Below, one piece after another: positions 1-7,044 of a stretch of 12,640 nucleotides of DNA. Numbering within the stretch: position 1 is the first letter of the stretch; the number at the start of each line of letters is the position of its first letter. The stretch comes from an uncultured Chlorobiota bacterium (GTDB lineage Bacteria; Bacteroidota; Kapaibacteriia; OLB7): NCBI GenBank assembly GCA_946481475.1, contig CAMLOB010000048.1, positions 1-12,640 on the forward strand, written 5' to 3'. The notes under the pieces are model-generated. The model made no database searches and was not told the DNA's origin. It saw nothing but the letters and a program-made list of their open reading frames with translations. A program made the position numbers and the translations under genes.

Positions 1-2306
1 GCAACGGCATGTCCGCCACCGCCGCCGCCGCTGATCAGCGCGGTATCACCGGCAACAAATCCCATAACCGCCCCGCCGGTCCCCCCGCCATGTCCACCCG
101 GATCCTCTTTCAGAGGGAACTCTTCTCCCGACCGTCCATATCGTCCTGATGAGCCGAACGGATGCCCGGTTCCTCCCCCTGAAGGAAGACGAAGCCGGGC
201 GGCTCCGCCGGGAACATCGTTCATGCTTCCACCGGCACCGAACCGACCGGAACGATCCCCTCCGGAGGCCGGACGGGCTCCATTCCCTTTGGCAATCAAC
301 GTATCGCTCGGTGCTCCTCCGGCGGTATACCCTGTCCCTCCTCCGGTACTGTTTCCTCCTCCTCCCCCTCCTCCTCCGGGACCGGCAAGACCGTACGAGG
401 CAAAGGAAAGACCGGCGGCATTGGGTGCGGAGACGGAAAGGACGGCAGTAGAATCGACAACGACCTCACCGGCGGCAAGGATCGTCAGGGGAAGAAACCC
501 CTGCTCCCCTTCGGCTTCCGGATCGATGTCGGTCATCTCGGCCGTATAAACTCCACTGCGAAGAATCAAGGTGTCGACGACGAGAACACCCCGCCGAGAC
601 CGGGTCCCGTAGATTCCTCCGGAACCGAGCCTCCCTCCCCCTTCGATCAGACCGGAGCCGTTCGGTCCGAGACGTTGCGGCAGAACTATCGAGAAGAGTT
701 GCTCATTGCTGATATTCTCCCCGACCCGTACGCGGAGAGGAATATCTCCGGGCGTTGCATCGGGATGGACGAAGAGCATGGTCGAGAGAAGACGCCCTTC
801 CCAGCTTACCACCGAAGGTCCGACCACCAGACGGTTACCGTCTTCCGGGCGAACAAGTTCAAGACCGACCTCCGCCGGATTGAGCGTATCGGGTCCGAAC
901 GCCCCGAATGCGTAAGCCGGAGCATAGGTCTCCACAACCACACTCATGCCGGGAGCGGCCGCATCCGGGAGCATGTAGGAAGTTTGCGGCGTTCGGGCAG
1001 ACCGGTAGAACACACCGGTTTTCGCAATCGACGAATCGTTTTTCCGGATATACCGTTCTCCGACGATAAAGGCCCGTTCTCCGGAAATTGCAAGACCGTT
1101 GACAATCCGCCACTCTCCGTCAGGATTACCGGTAAGGCTGTTCAGGTCATCGACAAATTCGGTCTGCCGCCACCCCCCTCCGCCATCGCGCATATATTCG
1201 GCAAATCCCGTTCTGGGACGGTCGGCAGCGAAACGTCCCCGAAATGTCGTCCAGGCGGCAGCCATCCTTCCCCGGCCGTCGGCGGCGATGTCAAAATCCA
1301 GAAGAGTGGAGTCGTAGGATATCACCGGAGAGATCGAGAAATTCCCCTCGGCATTCGTGGCATAGAAAAGAGAGGAGGGGATCTTGTCGTTTCGGGATAT
1401 CAGCAGATGATACCGGCCGGAAGAATCGAGCACCCCTCGCATCCGCAGGTCCCGGGCCTGCGGGACCGTTACCGTCAGGTCGTACAGAGGAACCGACACC
1501 TTCTCAATTCCGAGCGGAAGACCGTCCGCATTGAACGTCAGATGCCACAGAGAGCCGGAATCGTTTTGCACGAAGACCTCAAGCCGGTCGGAATGGATCT
1601 CGAGCTCCGGATCGGACAGCTTGCAGTTTGCCCCGCTGCACGGCACCGAACCGATAACTCTCGAAGTCCGGAGCCGGTCATTCCAGTAATGGAGTTCGAT
1701 CTTTCTCCCCTGCTCTCTCAGCCAGAGGACGTGGGCAACGCCGGAAGAATCGATTGCCATGTCGTAGCGTCCCGATCTGTTGGTCAGCAGCACGGGAGGA
1801 AAGTCCTGGAAAGTTCCGACGCGATCATTGGTGTAATACAGGCCGATCTGCAGACCGTTCGGACCGAAGACGTTGGCCAGGAAGGCCAGGTGGAGTACCC
1901 CTTCGTCGTCAACGGCAAAGCGATAGGAAGTTGAGTCGGTCCCCACCGTATCGTAAATCGTTCCGGTATCGGTCATCAGAAACGGGGCACCGAATTCACC
2001 GGACTGATCGTCGGCATGGTAGACCTGCAATCCGGCGCTGTTGGGATCGCGCGACACCCAGACATAGTGAACCACACCCCAACGGTCGATGACGGCACGG
2101 GGACTGAGGGAAAGAAGAAGATCGGAACTGATCGAGGTGTTGATCGAGTCATACATCCACTCAGCCGGCTGTGCCCGCAACGCTCCGATGGCCGTTACCG
2201 TCAGACAGCACAGCAGAAGCGGCAACCGGAAGGAGGTACGGCAGAACCGACGCCCGACGGGAACGCTATCCGTTGCTGGTGTTGTATGATGAGTACGGCG
2301 AAACAC
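1..2306 (-). CDS. Large exported protein: beta-propeller-like repeats, Ig/TIG-like segment, glycine-rich C-terminal region (partial, C-terminus beyond window)
   Basis: I translated the minus strand by hand from 2306 to 1; the frame is open throughout and has no stop before the edge (768 codons visible). The N-terminus has a signal peptide core, PLLLCCLTVTAIGALRAQ, with likely cleavage near RAQ|PAEW. Residues about 46-440 contain at least five spaced repeats of the type (h)xxDxxGxxHxxW, such as VIDRWGVVHYVW, AVDDEGVLHLAF, AIDSSGVAHVLW and VLDSSGRYHLLI, as in BNR/sialidase-like beta-propellers. Residues about 441-545 look like an Ig/TIG beta-sandwich (APGMSVVVE...DATPGDIPLRVRVG). From about residue 549 the chain becomes glycine-rich, with runs of six to eight Gly near 342-372 and 15-35. 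Enzyme residues are not evident; an adhesin or surface role is possible. The start is uncertain: no in-frame ATG exists after the upstream TAA, so GTG at 2306 was chosen; TTG at 2319 or TTG at 2222 are alternatives. The usual type IX sorting domain would lie beyond the edge. Confidence 0.85.
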   Translation of the reverse strand, partial: MFRRTHHTTPATDSVPVGRRFCRTSFRLPLLLCCLTVTAIGALRAQPAEWMYDSINTSISSDLLLSLSPRAVIDRWGVVHYVWVSRDPNSAGLQVYHADDQSGEFGAPFLMTDTGTIYDTVGTDSTSYRFAVDDEGVLHLAFLANVFGPNGLQIGLYYTNDRVGTFQDFPPVLLTNRSGRYDMAIDSSGVAHVLWLREQGRKIELHYWNDRLRTSRVIGSVPCSGANCKLSDPELEIHSDRLEVFVQNDSGSLWHLTFNADGLPLGIEKVSVPLYDLTVTVPQARDLRMRGVLDSSGRYHLLISRNDKIPSSLFYATNAEGNFSISPVISYDSTLLDFDIAADGRGRMAAAWTTFRGRFAADRPRTGFAEYMRDGGGGWRQTEFVDDLNSLTGNPDGEWRIVNGLAISGERAFIVGERYIRKNDSSIAKTGVFYRSARTPQTSYMLPDAAAPGMSVVVETYAPAYAFGAFGPDTLNPAEVGLELVRPEDGNRLVVGPSVVSWEGRLLSTMLFVHPDATPGDIPLRVRVGENISNEQLFSIVLPQRLGPNGSGLIEGGGRLGSGGIYGTRSRRGVLVVDTLILRSGVYTAEMTDIDPEAEGEQGFLPLTILAAGEVVVDSTAVLSVSAPNAAGLSFASYGLAGPGGGGGGGGNSTGGGTGYTAGGAPSDTLIAKGNGARPASGGDRSGRFGAGGSMNDVPGGAARLRLPSGGGTGHPFGSSGRYGRSGEEFPLKEDPGGHGGGTGGAVMGFVAGDTALISGGGGGGHAV

Positions 2307-2326
2307 TGTGCATATCTTCAATGATC

Positions 2327-2355
2327 TTTATACCCGACCCAGCGCAACTCTGCAA
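2327..2355 (-). promoter_or_regulatory. Possible promoter for the exported propeller protein
   Basis: In the 54-nt gap after the OmpA-family gene, the minus strand reads TTGCAG (2355-2350), a 17-nt spacer, then TATAAA (2332-2327). The -10 element matches TATAAT at five of six positions, and the -35 matches TTGACA at only three. Transcription would begin near 2320, just ahead of the GTG start at 2306. Bacteroidota-type promoters differ from this consensus, so it is a candidate only; read-through from the OmpA-family gene is an alternative. Confidence 0.35.
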
Positions 2356-2360
2356 ATTGA

Positions 2361-4550
2361 TCAGGGGGCGGAACGGCGGTTAACGGTAACACGAACCATG
2401 CGGGAGAAGATACGCCCTTCGGGCAGATTGTTATCGAACACTTCGTCGCTCGATTCACTCGATCCGCTCACCTTGGTCACCACCAATTCCGGCAGCGAAA
2501 GACGGTTCCGAACGTTCTGAAGTGCCGCCTCCACATTCTGCGCCCGTTGCAGGGCAAGCTCGCGATTGTGCCGGACATCGCCGACGCGATCGGTGAAACC
2601 GGTAATTTCAATCCACCCCCCTTCCTGAACCGTGCGGGCGATTTCATAGATCTCGGAGCGATGTTCCGGGCGCAACTCCGCCCTGTTGTAGATAAAACCG
2701 ACCAGCAGATATTCCTTGACCTCCAGCTCCGATTCCTCCTCCTCCGGAGTTCTTGTCACCCGTTCGATCACCCGGAACGATTCCTCCGCCGCTGCGGTCT
2801 GTCCGGTGACGTCGGTCACCTCGAAGCGATAGTGAATCGGCACCGGATCCCGACTGATACGCAGGTCGCCCAGAGGCCAGTACGTGCTGGCCGATCCCCC
2901 GACCGTCGTTTCGGACGAATCGAGACGGAGAAGGATACGCCCCCCCTGCCGCACGGTGATGTTCCAACTGGCGATGGCCGAATCGTACAGCATCTCGGGA
3001 TAGAACTTGATGGCAGGTGGAGACGCGATGCTGGCCATCCGTTCAATAACCACGGGACGAAGCAGAGATTCCCCGTCGAAGACAAACTCTGCGCGCCGGT
3101 TCTCCGCACGCCCCTCTTCGGTCTCCTCGCTCGACGGATTGGTCGGTTCTCCGGCCGCAACCTTTATCCTTCGGGCATCGATTCCCCAGATCTCCCGCAG
3201 ATACCGCCGCACAGCCTCCGCCCGGTGCAACGACAGGGTCGAGTCGGCTCTGCGCTCCTCGTTCGAAGTCGTCCCGACCACCGTCACGGAAACCTCGGGC
3301 CTGGCCCGCATTCTCTGTCCGAGAATGTTCAGCAGATGATGGTGCAGATCGACCGGCGTCATCGATTGAAGCGAGTCCGGATGGAAGCGGTCGGCCTCTT
3401 CGGGAGTCCGGAACAGAACGTAGCGGTCGGCGATCTTCCCGCTTCCGGCCTCAAAGAACAGATTGGGGATCAGGGGGATACTGCGGCTCCAGGGAGATTC
3501 CCGAATCTCGATCACCGGCTCGGGATACTCATTTCCTTTGTCGTCGATCCCGACAACCCGGATGAAAGCTTCCAGAGCCGGCTTCGACGGCGTCTCTTCA
3601 TCAACCGGGGCGTCAACCACCGCCGTATCGATTGATTCTCCGATCATTCCGGGAGGAGCCTGAGGAGGTTCGGGCAATGCAGCGATCAGCGGCGGCGGAA
3701 TCTGACGAGGCTTCTCGTTCCAGCTCTCCCAGGCAAGCCCGATGGAAGCGTGAACAGTGGTGGCCCCCCACTGATAGGACTGCTCGAACGATGTGGTCAC
3801 CAGGCTCACCCCGAGTTCCGGTATCAGAGCCAGATGATTCCCAAGCGGAAGACGGAGTCCTCCCCAGGCCGAGACCTCGAATCCGAGGTTGTTGAATTCC
3901 AGTTCTTTCCCCCGGTTGACCGGTCGTTGATAGTCGTCGGTCTCGGTGAAAGAGGCTCCGATCGGAGTGACGATCTGCTCGTACTGCCGGACATCTCCGG
4001 TCGACAGAAGGAGAAGCGACGGAGCCGCTCCAAGCCGGAGATTTGCCGCCGGCTCCCAGATCAGACCACCGGAAAGGGCAATCGCACGCATCGAGGCGTC
4101 CAGACGCTGTTGCGTCACTACCTCTCCGGTTACTCCGTTGAGATAGCGTGACGGTTGGGAAAAACTCTCTACGAAACCGATCGGCCGGTTCTGCAGACCG
4201 ACACTGCCGGTAAAGAGAAAGGAAGGAGCACGAAGCAGAGGAAACTCGCCGAAGACTTTCAGCCCGGTCAACCCGGAAACCTGATCGGTGAACTCACCGC
4301 AACCGGGACTTCCGTAATAGATATCGAGCGTTGTCCGGTGGGCCGTCAGACCGAACATCGGTGCTGCGGCAAGACGCCAGCCGAAGGACCGTTCGGTCAT
4401 CAGCCCTCCATCAGGATTATAGTCCGGAGCGCTCCCCTGCGAGAAGAGCGGGGTGACGGCAAGCAACGGAAACAGGAATAGCGGGACAATCAGGGAAAGC
4501 CCCCGATTGCAGCGAGAGAAGGGGAGGTTGTTCGATGCGGAACGATTCAT
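2361..4550 (-). CDS. Outer-membrane protein with two OmpA-like domains flanking an Ig-like domain
   Basis: 729 aa from the chosen ATG at 4550. Residues 1-38 form a signal peptide (basic stretch, then LSLIVPLFLFPLLAV, cleaved after FSQ). Residues about 57-275 alternate aromatic and polar residues with many 'G-L' turns, as in a small outer-membrane barrel; 280-325 is a Pro/acidic linker. Residues 360-492 form a first OmpA-like domain (NLFFEAGS at 363; HRAEAVRRYL with R443). Residues about 500-600 resemble an Ig-like beta domain ending YRFEVTDVTGQ. Residues 614-726 form a second OmpA domain with the canonical ITGFTD and LQRAQNV (D654, R669), expected to hold the peptidoglycan diaminopimelate. 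The first domain has Ser429 where Asp is usual. The reading frame extends to an ATG at 4652, but that codon lies inside the upstream terminator hairpin; ATG 4577 is another option. The likely role is an outer-membrane-to-wall anchor. It has no close named relative that I can identify. Confidence 0.9.
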   Translation of the reverse strand: MNRSASNNLPFSRCNRGLSLIVPLFLFPLLAVTPLFSQGSAPDYNPDGGLMTERSFGWRLAAAPMFGLTAHRTTLDIYYGSPGCGEFTDQVSGLTGLKVFGEFPLLRAPSFLFTGSVGLQNRPIGFVESFSQPSRYLNGVTGEVVTQQRLDASMRAIALSGGLIWEPAANLRLGAAPSLLLLSTGDVRQYEQIVTPIGASFTETDDYQRPVNRGKELEFNNLGFEVSAWGGLRLPLGNHLALIPELGVSLVTTSFEQSYQWGATTVHASIGLAWESWNEKPRQIPPPLIAALPEPPQAPPGMIGESIDTAVVDAPVDEETPSKPALEAFIRVVGIDDKGNEYPEPVIEIRESPWSRSIPLIPNLFFEAGSGKIADRYVLFRTPEEADRFHPDSLQSMTPVDLHHHLLNILGQRMRARPEVSVTVVGTTSNEERRADSTLSLHRAEAVRRYLREIWGIDARRIKVAAGEPTNPSSEETEEGRAENRRAEFVFDGESLLRPVVIERMASIASPPAIKFYPEMLYDSAIASWNITVRQGGRILLRLDSSETTVGGSASTYWPLGDLRISRDPVPIHYRFEVTDVTGQTAAAEESFRVIERVTRTPEEEESELEVKEYLLVGFIYNRAELRPEHRSEIYEIARTVQEGGWIEITGFTDRVGDVRHNRELALQRAQNVEAALQNVRNRLSLPELVVTKVSGSSESSDEVFDNNLPEGRIFSRMVRVTVNRRSAP

Positions 4551-4638
4551 CCGACTCGCTTTGTAGCCCTCTATCATTGACTGTGCCTGTTTTTTGATGC
4601 CGGGAGATGGAAAATAACGACGACGACCTATAATCGGA

Positions 4639-4666
4639 AAAGCCGACGCCATATTGCGTCGGCTTT
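4639..4666 (-). terminator. Rho-independent terminator of the putative anti-sigma gene
   Basis: A perfect 11-bp inverted repeat AAAGCCGACGC / GCGTCGGCTTT has a 6-nt loop. On the minus strand the 3' arm runs on as TTTTCC, a short U-tract, 59 nt after the stop of the gene ending at 4725. This separates that gene from the OmpA-family gene, which therefore probably has its own promoter in about 4551-4636, where I see no convincing consensus. Confidence 0.8.
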
Positions 4667-4724
4667 CGAGACCGGGGAATATTTATGCATGAGACGGAAC
4701 CGGGAGGCAGAGCGCCCGGCTTCG

Positions 4725-5555
4725 CTACTGTTCGTTTGTGTCCGAAGGGGTCTGCGGTAATCTTCGCTTGGGAAGTTCAGTCCCCAACGGCGGGTTAGGC
4801 TTCCCGGAACCGCCCTCATCCGATGCCTTGTTTGCCTCTCCACTCTGACCGGACGAATTCCCGGCAACGTTGTGGGTCTCTCCGCTTCCTCCTTCCGGAT
4901 TCACGCTCCGCTGGTTGACTGCCGTCGAATGGCTTGCCTGCATCTCACCCTGTCGTGCAGCCGTCGGGGCGGAAACGGTTGAAGCCGTCACATTCTCCCC
5001 TTCAATCCCCTCAGAATCCATATCAGGATTCGCTACATCTTCATTCGCCACGCCGACCGCCGGTACCTGCAGCACGGCCTCCCGATTCCACGACATAGCC
5101 GACTCGATATCGGAAGCGGAAACCGGAAGCGCATTCCTCAGGGCCACATCCTGATCACCACGGCTGTAGAATCCGGCCAGGAAGCTGCCGACCGACAGGA
5201 AGAGGACCAGAGGGGCCGATATCCAACGGGGAATGCGACCGAAAAGCCCGGAACCTTCCGGGGCGCCGGAGGAACGGGAATCGGATGCAGACCGATCCTT
5301 TGCAAAGGCATCGCCGCCGTTCAGCCCGCCGGCCGCAGCCGCCACAATCGCCGCCTCTTTCATGACGTTTGCGCGAATCGACTGGGAGACGCGGGACTTG
5401 TCGGCCTCTTCGTGCAGAATCCTGTCCAGCATCACATGCGACTTCAGCCCGAGCCGCAGCGAGTCGCTGGAAGCGACCGAAAGGAGGAACTGGCGCTCCT
5501 GGTCGGGCGACAATTCGTTGTTGAAAAATGATGTGATGAGATCAACCGTGTTCAT
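4725..5555 (-). CDS. Single-pass membrane protein, putative anti-sigma factor
   Basis: 276 aa, second gene after the ECF sigma factor. Residues 1-75 are a helical cytoplasmic-type segment; a pattern such as NNELSPDQERQFLLSVASSDSLR resembles the start of anti-sigma proteins of the Bacteroidota group, in which a small helical domain binds the sigma factor. There is no cysteine at all, so no HxxxCxxC zinc site. Residues 111-131 (WISAPLVLFLSVGSFLAGFY) form one membrane helix, and residues 135-276 are a low-complexity Ser/Gly/Asn/Glu-rich tail that would lie in the periplasm. The ATG at 5555 is preceded by AAAAGGC, a weak ribosome site. The gene follows the sigma gene by 127 nt, longer than a typical tight pair, and ends in a strong terminator. 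The anti-sigma role is inferred from position and shape only. Confidence 0.75.
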   Translation of the reverse strand: MNTVDLITSFFNNELSPDQERQFLLSVASSDSLRLGLKSHVMLDRILHEEADKSRVSQSIRANVMKEAAIVAAAAGGLNGGDAFAKDRSASDSRSSGAPEGSGLFGRIPRWISAPLVLFLSVGSFLAGFYSRGDQDVALRNALPVSASDIESAMSWNREAVLQVPAVGVANEDVANPDMDSEGIEGENVTASTVSAPTAARQGEMQASHSTAVNQRSVNPEGGSGETHNVAGNSSGQSGEANKASDEGGSGKPNPPLGTELPKRRLPQTPSDTNEQ

Positions 5556-5682
5556 TGCCTTTTCAATTGGATCTGTCGTTGTTTTCTATCCATTTCTTCC
5601 GTGTGACCTGACTTCACAGAGGGACAGGACACGCCGTTTTCCCTTGAGACAATTCCTGGAATCCGTTTCTCTACTCCTGCTC

Positions 5683-6321
5683 TCACTTCTTGTCGTCGTC
5701 CGAGGAGTTCCCCAGCGGATCCTCGTCCTCCAGCATTCCCAGCCAGTTGGCCAGCAACTTCCGCAGCGAATGTCGTGCACGGAAGGCCCGGGTCTTTGCC
5801 GCGGTCATCGAAACCCCCTGCATCTCGGCGATTTCATCAAAAGTATAGCCGAGCATCGAGTGGAGGACAAAGGCTTCCCGCTGCATCACCGGCACGCGGG
5901 TCAGGGCGCGATTGACCAGTTCCTTCAGCTCGCTGTATTGACTGTTGTCTTGCAGCATCCATTCTCCCGCCGGATCGACCGCATCGATCGAGACATTCCC
6001 CTGCCTCCTTTTCCGCCGTTCAATGAATTTCAAGCCGGTGTTTCGGGCAACCGTGAAGAGAAAGGCGCGAAAATGCTCCACCTCCTTCCCTCTTCTCCGC
6101 ATTCTGACCACCCGCATCCAGGTCTCCTGAAACACCTCTTCGGCATCCTGCTGTGTGGAAAGAAGGTACTTGCAGTAAAGGAACAGAGGCTTTTCATACG
6201 CCTCATAGAGTTTCCCGAATGCAATCTCATCCCCCTGAAGGAAAGCGGAAAAGAGCTCTTCGTCCTGTTGCCCGGATCCGGAAGTCTGTTTCTTTGTGGT
6301 ATGGACCTCGGAATCAGTCAT
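5683..6321 (-). CDS. ECF-type RNA polymerase sigma factor
   Basis: 212 aa, the normal length for the family. Residues 22-102 match sigma region 2 (LFSAFLQGDEIAFGKLYEAY, then DAEEVFQETWMRVVRMRR for core binding and -10 recognition). A linker follows (107-132). Residues 133-190 match region 4, with VPVMQREAFVLHSMLGYTF and the helix-turn-helix DEIAEMQGVSMTAAKTRAFRAR that reads the -35 element. The C-terminus is acidic (EDEDPLGNSSDDDKK). It directs RNA polymerase to a special set of promoters, probably envelope genes. It starts 79 nt after the flavin-reductase gene, beyond a probable terminator, so it is likely to have its own promoter. The gene downstream is a candidate regulator of its activity. 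In P. gingivalis the ECF factor SigP works with PorX; whether this is its counterpart cannot be decided here. Confidence 0.95.
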   Translation of the reverse strand: MTDSEVHTTKKQTSGSGQQDEELFSAFLQGDEIAFGKLYEAYEKPLFLYCKYLLSTQQDAEEVFQETWMRVVRMRRRGKEVEHFRAFLFTVARNTGLKFIERRKRRQGNVSIDAVDPAGEWMLQDNSQYSELKELVNRALTRVPVMQREAFVLHSMLGYTFDEIAEMQGVSMTAAKTRAFRARHSLRKLLANWLGMLEDEDPLGNSSDDDKK

Positions 6322-6360
6322 AACCCTGCTGGATGTGCGTTCTCGTCGACGATACGGGGG

Positions 6361-6380
6361 AAAAGACCCCCGGGAGGGGT
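6361..6380 (-). terminator. Probable short hairpin terminator after the FMN reductase
   Basis: The minus strand reads ACCCC-TCCCG-GGGGT followed by CTTTT: a 5-bp GC-rich stem with a short loop and a T-tract, 21 nt after the stop of the gene ending at 6401 and 40 nt before the sigma-factor start. The stem is short but all but one pair is G:C. Confidence 0.5.
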
Positions 6381-6400
6381 AAATGTTACCGACGGGTTTT

Positions 6401-6955
6401 TCAGGAAATCAGTCGTTTGGTGACGGCGGAAAACGAGACGATCATCTTTTTCAGGAATTCTCCCCGCTCCTCTTCCACGATACGCCCTTCCTCATCGAAC
6501 ATTTTCGATCCCCACGGAAGAACATACATATCGGGATAGACGTGGACGCCGAGACCTTCGAGGGGGATGCGGAGTTGCCAGAGTCCCCGGATTCCGCCGA
6601 ATTGTCCGGTTGAGGTCGAAATCAGCAGAGCGGTCTTCCCCCTCAGCGGTCCCGGCCGGATGCGTGAGATCCAGTCGACGGCATTCTTGAGCGTTCCGGG
6701 AAGAGAGTAGTTGTATTCGGGAGAGGCGATGATCATTCCGTCGCACGTTTCCAGCAACTCCTTCCACCTCTGTGTCTCCGCCGGGAAACCGTCGTTTTCC
6801 TGCACATCGGCATTGTAGAGGGGAGGGGCCAGTTCCCGGAAATGGACGAGATCGACCTCGGCTCCGGCCTCTTCGGCATACCGCGCGGCCACCCGGATCA
6901 GCTTGCGGTTCAACGATCCTTCCCGAAGGGAAGCGGCAAAGGTGAGAAGTTTCAT
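6401..6955 (-). CDS. NAD(P)H-dependent FMN reductase / quinone reductase (flavodoxin-like fold)
   Basis: 184 aa, typical of the YieF/ChrR-like NADPH-dependent FMN reductase family. The FMN phosphate loop is seen at the N-terminus (SLREGSLNRKL, residues 9-19). The second signature PEYNYSLPGTLKNAVDWISR (79-98) and the loop STSTGQFGGIRG (113-124) surround the flavin isoalloxazine ring. Family members move electrons from NAD(P)H to FMN, quinones or other acceptors in the cytoplasm; the physiological substrate here is unknown. The ATG at 6955 has no clear Shine-Dalgarno sequence, as is common in Bacteroidota. It follows tyrS by 89 nt, across an inverted repeat, and is followed by a hairpin, so it may be a separate unit or the end of a tyrS transcript. 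Confidence 0.93.
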   Translation of the reverse strand: MKLLTFAASLREGSLNRKLIRVAARYAEEAGAEVDLVHFRELAPPLYNADVQENDGFPAETQRWKELLETCDGMIIASPEYNYSLPGTLKNAVDWISRIRPGPLRGKTALLISTSTGQFGGIRGLWQLRIPLEGLGVHVYPDMYVLPWGSKMFDEEGRIVEEERGEFLKKMIVSFSAVTKRLIS

Positions 6956-6988
6956 AGCGGATTGTTTAGATCATACGGACTCAAACGA

Positions 6989-7026
6989 ATGGGGAAGGAG
7001 GAGACGATTTCCCCCGGCTTCCCCAT
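6989..7026. repeat. 9-bp inverted repeat between tyrS and the FMN reductase gene
   Basis: ATGGGGAAG (6989-6997) and CTTCCCCAT (7018-7026) are perfect inverted arms around a 20-nt spacer. The hairpin would form in RNA from either strand. It starts 18 nt after the tyrS stop on the minus strand, but there is no good U-tract, so it may be a weak terminator or an RNA-stabilising stem. Confidence 0.45.
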
Positions 7027-7044
7027 CCGGTAAACATACACGAC

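Noticed and set aside
1..60. GCC/GGC runs as a DNA microsatellite of separate interest
   Set aside because: They are explained by glycine codons of the glycine-rich tail.
675..1934. A 419-aa open frame on the plus strand
   Set aside because: It is exactly antisense, in register, to the exported propeller protein, whose translation gives a signal peptide and repeated motifs. The plus-strand product is Arg/Pro-rich with no recognisable motifs.
2547..3635. A 362-aa open frame on the plus strand
   Set aside because: It is antisense to the OmpA-domain gene and has no domain signature.
5556..5682. GGAATTG...CGTGTC pattern resembling an ECF-type promoter between the sigma and putative anti-sigma genes
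   Set aside because: The match is short and the spacing was fitted by eye; it could occur by chance.
5233..6423. A 396-aa open frame on the plus strand
   Set aside because: It covers the opposite strand of the sigma factor and the start of the putative anti-sigma gene; the minus-strand products have clear family motifs.
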